A stretch of DNA of 64,000 nucleotides from the NCBI RefSeq assembly GCF_000346485.2, contig NZ_KQ976354.1, positions 4,980,436-5,044,435 of the forward strand. Reading direction: 5' to 3'. A program made the translations under genes and the position numbers. Source of the DNA: Scytonema hofmannii PCC 7110 (GTDB lineage: Bacteria > Cyanobacteriota > Cyanobacteriia > Cyanobacteriales > Nostocaceae). Numbering within the stretch: the first letter of the stretch is position 1; every line of letters begins with the position of its first letter. Positions 47,670 to 55,245 of this stretch are shown here, piece by piece. Under the pieces are notes generated by a model. That model was not told where the DNA came from. It made no database searches and worked only from the letters and a program-made list of their open reading frames with translations.

Positions 47670-48868
47670 CTCTAATTTGGCAAAAACAACCAACAGACAC
47701 AGGGCAGACTCATGTACTGATAATTGGAGTAGGATATTACAACCATTTACGAGGCGGAGATGGCTATAGGCAAGGTGTTATAGCTAGCCAAGGCATGAGA
47801 CTTGAGCAGCTTACGTCCCCACCTATCTCAGCTCGAGCATTTGCTCAGTGGATCGTCGATAGCTTTGAAAATGAAGAAGTACCTCTAGGCTCTGTTGAGT
47901 TATTGCTATCTGATGTTAGAGGAAATACCAACTTTACAGTAGATAGGGAGAATGTTTCTATCGAAGCTGCCACCTTACCTAACATTGAAGCTGCATTTCG
48001 AGCGTGGTACAAGCGGTGCGATAGTCATTCAAATATAGCTATTTTTTATTTCTGTGGTCACGGCGTTAATATCCAACAGGAGTCAATACTGTTAGCTGAG
48101 GATTTTGGTGCAGACGAGCTCGCTCCTTATAGTAATGCCATGAATATAGACCAGATTTACCGAGGAATGCTACAGTGTAAAGCTAAAACCCAATGCTTCT
48201 TCATTGACGCTTGCAACAATGGCTCGGTAGAAGGACTTCGTCTAGAAAACGCTAACGCCAAATGCTTTGTTACCCCACAATTGATAACTCGAAACTCAGA
48301 AAGTAATCTTTCTTCAAGGCTGCTGTTCAAAGCTGCTGCACCAGGTAAATTCACAGGTGCCGATCGCCCAAGAGAAGTTAGTCGCTTTACCCAAGCACTA
48401 ATTAAAAGCCTAAACGGAGTGAGTTGTGAAAAGAAAGATGGTCGATGGGTTGTGAGTATACCGGATCTTGTACATAGTGTCCAATGGTTAATGGAGCAAG
48501 CAAGTAGAAGGAACAACAGCTATCAACTACCATATGCTATTTCTGAAGGATGGGGTCAATTGATTGTTCGACAACGTCCTCCTCTGGTTCCTGTAACTCT
48601 TCGATTTGAACCACTTGAAGCTATGGCAGACGCAACCATGTTAGAACTTCAATCGTGGGGATCTCCTGCTTTACTGCCTATAAGACCTGAGTCTATCTTA
48701 CAGGTAAATCAGCACAAGGAGTGGCAAATAGAAGAAGTTGAAGTCGGTAGGTTTTACCAACTAACCACGAGATTTTCATCAAGTCGATATAGAAATTTAG
48801 ATACATTACTCTCTGTGATGCCTCGGTCTCATTCTCCAGATCCAATTCCCATAGAGATGAATTTATGA
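47666..48868 (+). CDS. caspase-family (C14) cysteine protease
   Basis: 400 residues from GTG 47666. The p20-type fold is clear: 'HVLIIGVGYY' (strand 1), catalytic His132 in 'IFYFCGHGVNI' and catalytic Cys183 in 'FFIDACNNGS', preceded by Asp. The C-terminal ~110 residues look like a beta-sandwich ('PVTLRFEPLEAMAD...', 'YQLTTRFSSSRYRN'). Prokaryotic caspase homologues act in programmed cell death and phage conflict by cutting a partner. It overlaps both neighbours by 4 bp, which argues that all three proteins form one system. There is no TM or signal segment. Confidence 0.87.
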   Translation: MTLIWQKQPTDTGQTHVLIIGVGYYNHLRGGDGYRQGVIASQGMRLEQLTSPPISARAFAQWIVDSFENEEVPLGSVELLLSDVRGNTNFTVDRENVSIEAATLPNIEAAFRAWYKRCDSHSNIAIFYFCGHGVNIQQESILLAEDFGADELAPYSNAMNIDQIYRGMLQCKAKTQCFFIDACNNGSVEGLRLENANAKCFVTPQLITRNSESNLSSRLLFKAAAPGKFTGADRPREVSRFTQALIKSLNGVSCEKKDGRWVVSIPDLVHSVQWLMEQASRRNNSYQLPYAISEGWGQLIVRQRPPLVPVTLRFEPLEAMADATMLELQSWGSPALLPIRPESILQVNQHKEWQIEEVEVGRFYQLTTRFSSSRYRNLDTLLSVMPRSHSPDPIPIEMNL

Positions 48869-50217
48869 GCAGTATTTTACGCGTTCGTTTCCAAGAAAAT
48901 ATTAATGATAACTCAACAGACAGATATAACGATGTACCACTCTCAGTTGAGATAATCAACGAAGAATTTGAGATAGTCAGTCAAAGATTAGTATTTGGCA
49001 CAGCCGACATTAATCTAGTACCAGGTTTATATGTTGTCAGGGCTTATCTCCCCTCCGGTGAAGTAGCGATCGCTAACACTTGTGTTGAGGAAGGAAAGTT
49101 ACAAGAAGTTCGATTGAAACTCTCACCACCTTTTCAAGACTGGGCTTGGTGGTCTCACTTCCTTGGTGAAGCTATTCATACGGAAGGAGTACCTTCACTC
49201 TCTGCTTTTCCACAAACGTGGTTATGTCTGTGGCAATACAATACTTCAGCATCCCAAAGAGAAGAGCAATGGGTAGCGCTTTCACCCTCAGAATGGTTAC
49301 AAAAGAAATATGAAAATGAAAATATTATAATCTGTGAAGTCAGCCAATTACCTGAAAAGCTACACTTTCTTCAACTAAGTAGTCCGATTGTTCCTTGTCG
49401 TTTTCTCGCTATTCCCCCAACTTACCAGGAAGTAGTACAAATTATTATAAGTCCATCATCAACGACCGATAAATGGAACAGTGGGTTAGTGAAGAGACTG
49501 GCTCTTGAGACCAAGGTACTAACTCTTAACAAAAAGGTTGAAGTTTTTTCTCACTATCTAAAGTCCAGTTTATTAAAGGCAGCTAGTATTTTGTCAGAAG
49601 AGGTTTTGCTTGATGCTGAGAGACTTTCGAGAAAAAAAATTGCCAATCCAATAAGTGCAGTCATTGGTGGTTACTATCTGTTACAGATAGGAGCTTATGA
49701 GCAAATGAGCGATTGGTTAGAAAATCTGGACTATAACTTTCCATGGTTACCTGACGGAGCGATAATTCATGCTTATCAGTTACTTGGTAAACCAAAGCGA
49801 TCTGATAACGATCTAACTTTAGCTCGTGAACGACTTCTAGAGGCAACTCATCGAGGACTAGGAATTCCAATCTACAGACAAGGGCTTCGCCTTTTAATTG
49901 ATGCGCTGGAAATGTTTGCAGGCGAAGCTCATGTGCAAGGGGAGTCAGATGAACTGGTTGAACAATCCCTTAAGCGCGTTCGTAACTATGCCGCTATAGT
50001 AGATTGGAATCAATATCTGACGACATTTTATAGTCAACAACTCATTGTGGAACCAAAAACCGGAACTACTTTTACTGAAATACAGGAGAACAAGCGCTAC
50101 TACATTACTAACTTTATTACTCAAGAAAAACAAGCAAATAAAGTTGTCAAGAAAGAAGATATGAAAGAATTTCTCAAGAGAAGAAATTATGAGATAGAGA
50201 TAATTGAAGTTGCCTGA
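48865..50217 (+). CDS. unknown helical protein, third gene of the caspase operon
   Basis: 450 residues, no recognised family. Residues 1-90 look like a beta-sandwich ('PLSVEIINEEFEIVSQRLVF', 'GLYVVRAYLPSGEVAI'), which may recall the C-terminal beta domain of the caspase. Residues 230-400 are helical and TPR-like ('ISAVIGGYYLLQIGAYEQMSDWL', 'LLEATHRGLGIPIYRQGLRLL'). The C-terminus is basic and mixed. There is no catalytic motif, TM segment or signal. The 4-bp overlap with the caspase gene suggests a regulatory or substrate partner of the protease. Confidence 0.75.
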   Translation: MSSILRVRFQENINDNSTDRYNDVPLSVEIINEEFEIVSQRLVFGTADINLVPGLYVVRAYLPSGEVAIANTCVEEGKLQEVRLKLSPPFQDWAWWSHFLGEAIHTEGVPSLSAFPQTWLCLWQYNTSASQREEQWVALSPSEWLQKKYENENIIICEVSQLPEKLHFLQLSSPIVPCRFLAIPPTYQEVVQIIISPSSTTDKWNSGLVKRLALETKVLTLNKKVEVFSHYLKSSLLKAASILSEEVLLDAERLSRKKIANPISAVIGGYYLLQIGAYEQMSDWLENLDYNFPWLPDGAIIHAYQLLGKPKRSDNDLTLARERLLEATHRGLGIPIYRQGLRLLIDALEMFAGEAHVQGESDELVEQSLKRVRNYAAIVDWNQYLTTFYSQQLIVEPKTGTTFTEIQENKRYYITNFITQEKQANKVVKKEDMKEFLKRRNYEIEIIEVA

Positions 50218-50320
50218 TTTCCGAGTTTTTATAAGGTAGTAACTTTGGATTAACGTTTATTTGTCACTATCTCCAGTCTTGCCTTTCCTAAAATTAAACT
50301 TAAGTAAACAAAAACCAAAA

Positions 50321-50554
50321 TTATAACAGATTAACAATTTCTGCAAACATAGGTTCTCCCAATCGATTTGCAATTCCAACTTTCTTACCCTCTTTCTGGT
50401 AGTCTACTACCACTTCCATCAGAGCTATAGCTTTACGAAGTACGTCACTCTTAGAACCACCAATTATTTTTGATAAATCTTCTATAGTCTTATTAAGTTC
50501 AGGTGTGACGTCTAAACTCAGGCGAATTCTTTTTGCATTTTCAAAATCAGTCAT
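50321..50554 (-). CDS. ribbon-helix-helix protein (antitoxin-like)
   Basis: 77 residues. 'RIRLSLDVTPELNKTIEDLSKIIGGSKSDVLRKAIALMEVV' fits the beta-strand plus two helices of RHH/CopG-type regulators. No toxin gene overlaps it. It lies convergent with the caspase operon, 104 bp past its end. It may be an orphan antitoxin or an autonomous repressor. Confidence 0.65.
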   Translation of the reverse strand: MTDFENAKRIRLSLDVTPELNKTIEDLSKIIGGSKSDVLRKAIALMEVVVDYQKEGKKVGIANRLGEPMFAEIVNLL

Positions 50555-51030
50555 TTTATTTTCTCCTATTTCCTCTTAAGTAAGAGTACTTTCTGCTAGG
50601 TAGTAGGTAAATAACCCTACTTAGGGTTTGCCGAATACAATCAGAAGGTAGGACAGATAAAGGTTTCAAGCATTTTTTTGCCAAACAAGTGCAAGTTTAT
50701 AACATCTATAGTCTCAAAAACCTTGCATTTTCGTCGGCGAGCGCTGGGTAAATAGGGAAACTAAGGGACGAAAGTCCCATTTTATATACTGTGTGGCTTC
50801 TATATTCACCAGGCTCGACTTTTTCAGCAAGCCCTACTTAAACCCAAATCTTCTGCACCAATAGAATATTCTCCGCTAAGTCCTTCTTCTCCCGGTAAGT
50901 TCCTTCTAACTGATTGTCTTCAAATCTAAGCAAGAAATATAATCCAGAACGATTTTTCCTCACTCAAATTGTAGAAAATATGTACAATCGAGGTCAGTAG
51001 CTCTGGTAGAGCGATCAATAACAATATTGC
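50555..51030. other. intergenic region with a possible gene fragment
   Basis: About 475 bp. A C/G-rich inverted repeat (GGGACGAAAGTCCC, near 50765-50780) is visible. The minus strand holds a 41-codon frame (50838-50963) annotated separately. Nothing else stood out. Confidence 0.4.
50838..50963 (-). pseudogene. 41-codon protein fragment, unknown
   Basis: GTG 50963 to TAA 50838 reads 'SGLYFLLRFEDNQLEGTYRE' and 'DLAENILLVQKIWV', with protein-like composition but no family I can name. It is downstream of the glycosyltransferase-RAMP chimera on the same strand and may be a leftover of the same decayed locus. Confidence 0.25.
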
Positions 51031-52161
51031 TTAGATGAGACAAATGTGCTTAGCAACAGCCCTGTGTAGAGACGATCTGTTTGAAGCGTCTCTACATATC
51101 TGATAAATCTCGCTAACAGACTTTAACCAAAGATCATTGCGCTCAATCGTAATTTTTGATTGCTTAATTTTGAATATTTTTTTGTTGTCATTACCAGAGC
51201 TAATAGTTCCCAAAATTGGCAATCGGACGTCACTTGATGAAGAAGTCTGGAACTTTTCTTTCAGCCACTTGCTTAATATTGTTCCATAATCTTCTAAACT
51301 GTCTTTCCAGTTGGTTAAATTGTCTATTGCCAGTTTTCCATTACGGATTTGTCCCTCAATCCGGCAATTGCGTGCAAAATTAGTTAGTTTCTCCTCAAGC
51401 TTGGGAATTTGGCTATCTACTCCAGGTACGTCAACTAAACAAACATCTTCTAAATCATCACTTTTATAACAATAAGTTTTTGCTGATTGTCGAAATAAAG
51501 GTTTCTTCAACAAGTATTCTAAAATTGAAAGCAATCTGCCTTTAATCGATGAACCTGGTAGATAAGGATATTGTATGACTGGATCGCGAATTATATATTT
51601 GTCCAGTTCACTCTTACCTAAGTTGTTTCCATAGTTATCGGTATGTAAACTTGTCTCTACAACAATATCTTTTTTAGGTTTAGTTGAAGAAACAAGTAGA
51701 TCTCTAGGTTCCAAGAAGAGGTAGTTGTCGCTATATTTCACGCTTCTACTTGCATTCTCAGAACGGGTAGAAATACTACCCCATTGGGCGTGTTGCCAAT
51801 CTAAACCCTGACAGGTCACAACAACTTTTGCCGAGATAGCAACTCTTGGCAAACAAGTAAACAAAGAGGGACCGAGAGCGTGGAAGTGGATAATATCATA
51901 TTTCTTAGCACTTGCAGCTACCGCTCCTGAAGCTGAAGTGATAAAAGCATCCACACCTCTCAAACTTAGACCCGGTACAGAAATGACTTGTACGCCTTTA
52001 TAGTCATAGTGATCGCGCCACGAACAATCTGTATAAGAACGGGCAAATAGATCGACAGAATGTCCTTGTTTTACTATTCGAGGATAGAGTTCCGCACAGT
52101 AATGTTCGATTCCTCCTTGTTTAGGAGGTAAACCTTTGGCACCAATTACAGCAATTTTCAT
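51031..52161 (-). pseudogene. chimera: GT4 glycosyltransferase N-terminus fused to a CRISPR RAMP segment
   Basis: About 376 residues from ATG 52161 (the frame continues open to 52209). Residues 1-133 are the first half of a GT4 enzyme: 'MKIAVIGAKGLPPKQGGIEH', 'DIIHFHALGPSLF', 'VVVTCQGLDWQHAQWGSIST'. The glycosyltransferase stops abruptly near 51763, before its sugar-nucleotide domain. From there the protein has 'YIIRDPVIQYPYLPGSSIKG' and 'RLLSILEYL', the Csm3/Cmr4-type RAMP signature of type III CRISPR effectors. The C-terminal ~20 residues are encoded by a GTAGAGACG palindromic repeat. It looks like two broken genes joined in frame. No cas genes or array are nearby. Confidence 0.65.
51066..51095. 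repeat. palindromic repeat GTAGAGACG...CGTCTCTAC
   Basis: A 9-bp perfect inverted repeat with a 12-nt loop, encoding the C-terminal tail of the RAMP chimera. Same family as 38337-38437. Confidence 0.7.
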
Positions 52162-52239
52162 AAGAATTTCGTCTTTACCTGTAATCTGAAATGGTTTAAT
52201 AGCAGTCAAATCAAGTCAAATGTTAAAAGTAGTAACTTT

Positions 52240-52527
52240 TCACACCCCCACAGCCAAACTCACTTTTTGCTCCCAACGACTTAACATATCGCTGGCTTTG
52301 CTTACCCTGCGAACATAGACTGCATAGAAGCCATGTCCTTCCGAATTCCAATTACGATTATGCTTTGGAATAAAGTGTTCCAAGTGCTCAATCCTCTCCT
52401 CAAGTCTTTGTATATAGGAATTTCCCATCCCTATACCTGCATTCCAATAAACGATCTCTAAATACTCGTGGAGATTGCGATAAATTTGCTGGCTTGTATT
52501 CAGGTTATAGATTGACGGCATACTCAA
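52240..52527 (-). CDS. small hypothetical protein
   Basis: 95 residues, mostly helical, with an aromatic-rich start ('IYRNLHEYLEIVYWNAGIGM') and 'EERIEHLEHFIPKHNRNW'. It lies 78 bp upstream of the GT-RAMP chimera on the same strand. It does not look like an RHH, a four-helix Avd protein or any Cas protein I know. Probably real, from composition and position. Confidence 0.5.
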   Translation of the reverse strand: MSMPSIYNLNTSQQIYRNLHEYLEIVYWNAGIGMGNSYIQRLEERIEHLEHFIPKHNRNWNSEGHGFYAVYVRRVSKASDMLSRWEQKVSLAVGV

Positions 52528-52799
52528 CTCCTGAAGTACTCAAAGATACTGAGGAAAGGCTTGACAGCGCTTTTTAGAGGCAGAGTAAAGAAACAGTTTT
52601 ACTTTTTTAATTCAGTAAAAACTGCTGAAAAATTACGTAAAAGTTACTTAATTGCTATATTCGCTGTCTATCATCACTTTTGTCAGTAGGATAAAGTAGG
52701 GAATTTAAAATCTATAAAAGTTGGAAAAAGTCGGTTAAAGTAGGATAAGAATTGAAGTAGCTTCAAAGTAAACCATAGTCGCCTGTTGGTTATAAAGAA

Positions 52800-55229
52800 G
52801 TGATTGCTGAAGAAGAACTGGTTTTTTTCGCAAACGCACTAGTTGTCACTGCGACAGCTATGCCTTTCAATGACCTCCAGATAGCTGTCTTGAGGGGAGC
52901 CTTAGCAGGTCAAACCTATGAAGAGATTGCTGTATCTTTGGAATACGCCGAGCAACATATTAAGGATATGGGCGCTGAGTTGTGGAAGCTCCTGTCTCAG
53001 ATACTGAGACTAAAGGTTACTAAGAGTAATTGCCGGACATCTTTAGAAAGAGCATACACAGTAAGACAGGTTCAAGGAATTTCAAAAGTACCTTCGCTCG
53101 TAGACATAAATCAGCAGCCTAAGTTAGCTCCTACGTTTGTTGGACGCGAAGGAGCAATTGCCGACCTTAGCAGTTTAATAAGTCAAGGTGCAAAAGTTAT
53201 TGTTATTCAAGCTAGCGGTGGAGTTGGCAAAACCACCTTAGCTCTCCAATACTTTAAAACTATGGGTTTTGATTTAGTTTTAGAGTTATGGGTTGCAAAG
53301 GAAACCCAGTATATTACTTCAGCCGAAGGAGTGATTGAGGAATGGCTGCGAAGAGACTTAAATGAGGAACCAGGACAGGAGGTTGGTATCATGCTAGGAC
53401 GACTCCGGCAAAAGTTACGTAATTCTTCCTGTAAAGTTGGAATTTTAATTGATAATCTGGAAACTCTGCTAGATTTTGCTGGCAAGCTTATTGAGCCGCA
53501 CCGTTCTTATGTAGAATTACTGCGAGTACTGTCCGATCCGTTCGTGCAATGTGTCACGTTAATTACAAGTAGAGAGCGTTTGCAGGAATCTGACGTTACA
53601 GTTCAACATTATCTATTAAAAAACCTAGATCTCTCAGCATGGCAGCAGTTTTTTGAGAGCCGCCAGATTCAAACAGATACACCTGCTTTAACTGCTCTAC
53701 ATAGAGCTTACGGTGGCAACGCTAAAGCAATGAAAATCCTTAGCAGCGCGATTCTGGATGATTTTTCAGGAAATTTAGAAGCGTACTGGCAGGCTAATCA
53801 AGGAGATTTGTTTATTGAACGAAATTTAGAAGATTTAGTCGTTAATCAATTTAATCGTCTGCAACAACTTGATGTGAATGCCTACAATTTGCTCTGCCGT
53901 ATGGGATGTTATCGCTATCAAGATATTTCTGCTGTTGCAATTGAAGGATTGCTGTGTTTGTCGTGGGATGTTCCAGAAACGATTCGGAGACGAACAGCTA
54001 AAGCATTGCAAGATAAATCCCTTGTTAGTTTTGAAAATGGAAAATATTGGCTGCATCCAGTGATTCAGGCAGAAGCTCTCAATCGATTGAGACAGAGCGA
54101 GGACTGGGAAACAACCAATCGAAAAGCTGCCGAATTTTGGACAGAAAGCATAAAAACAATTGAAACAATAAATGATGCCAAGAAAGCACTTGAAGCTTAC
54201 TTTCACTACATGGAAATTGAAAGTTTTGAACAGGCTGGTCAAGTTCTCATTAAAGAAAGAGTTAATAGTTGGAATATCAGTTTTAATTCAAGCATTTTAA
54301 AGGAATCTAGTTTATGTGGATCGTTTTGTAGACTTGGTCTATTTCTACAGATACATTCTGCAATAACTCAAGTCATTACCAAGATTAAGTCAGATTTTAT
54401 TTTCTGTAAACTTTACAATACTTTAGGTGAAGTTAATTGGCGGTTAGGTAGTCTTAGAACGGCTATTGTTTACTATCAAAAATCAGGAGAGATAGCTAAT
54501 CATCATAAATATGAGTATATCGTTGTAGACTCATATTATAATATAGGTCGCTGCTATGTAGAGCTAGGAGAACTTCAAGAAGCAGTAAAAATTTTTAAAG
54601 ATGTTATTAAGATTTCTGAAAATACAAAATGGCATACACGAGCTGTTTGTGCTTCTTTCTACTTAGCATTTATCTATTCATACTTAGGTCATAACGAAAT
54701 TGCTGCTAATATTGCTGATAAAGTTGAAAGAGAAATTCCCACTAATCTATTAGGTGTTAAAAGTACAGGCTATCGTCTGCTTTTTTTAGGATTAACATTC
54801 AAAAACTTGAAGAGATACGATCTGTCTTTAAATATGTTGCAATCAGCTTCATCATATGCTATTGAGGTTGATTTTCCTCAACTTTTAGGCAAGACTATTA
54901 ATGGTTTGGCAGATCTGTACCGAGAAAAGCATGACTTTAAAGCGGCACTTGATTGTTCTTCAGAGGCGATTAAAATACTAGATAAATTAGGAGCTAAAGC
55001 CGACCTTGCTGAAGCTTATTTTCAACGAGGATTAACTTACCAAGAAATTGATGATTATGTGAAGGGTAACGAATACCTTTCAAGGGCAGTTCAACTTTTT
55101 GAGGAAATGGAAGCGCCTGAGCAAGTGAAAAAGATACTTCAAGCACTGAAAGCTTCAAGAAACTATACACTAGCAATTCTCCGCGTTACTCTGAAATTAC
55201 AGATGTTTTGGTATCGTGACTCCATCTGA
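52800..55229 (+). CDS. STAND NTPase: HTH-NB-ARC-TPR
   Basis: 809 residues from GTG 52800. Residues 10-90 form the N-terminal helix-turn-helix domain seen in cyanobacterial vWA-MoxR-associated and STAND conflict proteins ('FNDLQIAVLRGALAGQTYEEIAVSLEYAE' region). The NB-ARC domain has Walker A 'GGVGKTTLA' (139-147) and Walker B 'VGILIDNLETLL'. Its C-terminal half is TPR-like ('YYNIGRCYVELGELQEAVKIF', 'AEAYFQRGLTYQEIDDYVKG'). There is no obvious effector domain, so it probably signals through a partner. It converges with a kinase-FGE gene, with only 16 bp between stops. Confidence 0.86.
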   Translation: MIAEEELVFFANALVVTATAMPFNDLQIAVLRGALAGQTYEEIAVSLEYAEQHIKDMGAELWKLLSQILRLKVTKSNCRTSLERAYTVRQVQGISKVPSLVDINQQPKLAPTFVGREGAIADLSSLISQGAKVIVIQASGGVGKTTLALQYFKTMGFDLVLELWVAKETQYITSAEGVIEEWLRRDLNEEPGQEVGIMLGRLRQKLRNSSCKVGILIDNLETLLDFAGKLIEPHRSYVELLRVLSDPFVQCVTLITSRERLQESDVTVQHYLLKNLDLSAWQQFFESRQIQTDTPALTALHRAYGGNAKAMKILSSAILDDFSGNLEAYWQANQGDLFIERNLEDLVVNQFNRLQQLDVNAYNLLCRMGCYRYQDISAVAIEGLLCLSWDVPETIRRRTAKALQDKSLVSFENGKYWLHPVIQAEALNRLRQSEDWETTNRKAAEFWTESIKTIETINDAKKALEAYFHYMEIESFEQAGQVLIKERVNSWNISFNSSILKESSLCGSFCRLGLFLQIHSAITQVITKIKSDFIFCKLYNTLGEVNWRLGSLRTAIVYYQKSGEIANHHKYEYIVVDSYYNIGRCYVELGELQEAVKIFKDVIKISENTKWHTRAVCASFYLAFIYSYLGHNEIAANIADKVEREIPTNLLGVKSTGYRLLFLGLTFKNLKRYDLSLNMLQSASSYAIEVDFPQLLGKTINGLADLYREKHDFKAALDCSSEAIKILDKLGAKADLAEAYFQRGLTYQEIDDYVKGNEYLSRAVQLFEEMEAPEQVKKILQALKASRNYTLAILRVTLKLQMFWYRDSI

Positions 55230-55245
55230 GCAACTTGACATAGAT

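Noticed and set aside
50321-50554. Complete toxin-antitoxin pair
   Set aside because: The RHH gene has no adjacent toxin-sized partner on its strand.
51031-52161. Active type III CRISPR-Cas locus
   Set aside because: Only a RAMP segment lacking a start and other subunits is present; no cas10, cas6, cas1 or array.
52240-52527. Avd-like four-helix protein of a DGR
   Set aside because: The sequence pattern does not match the Avd/S23 family.
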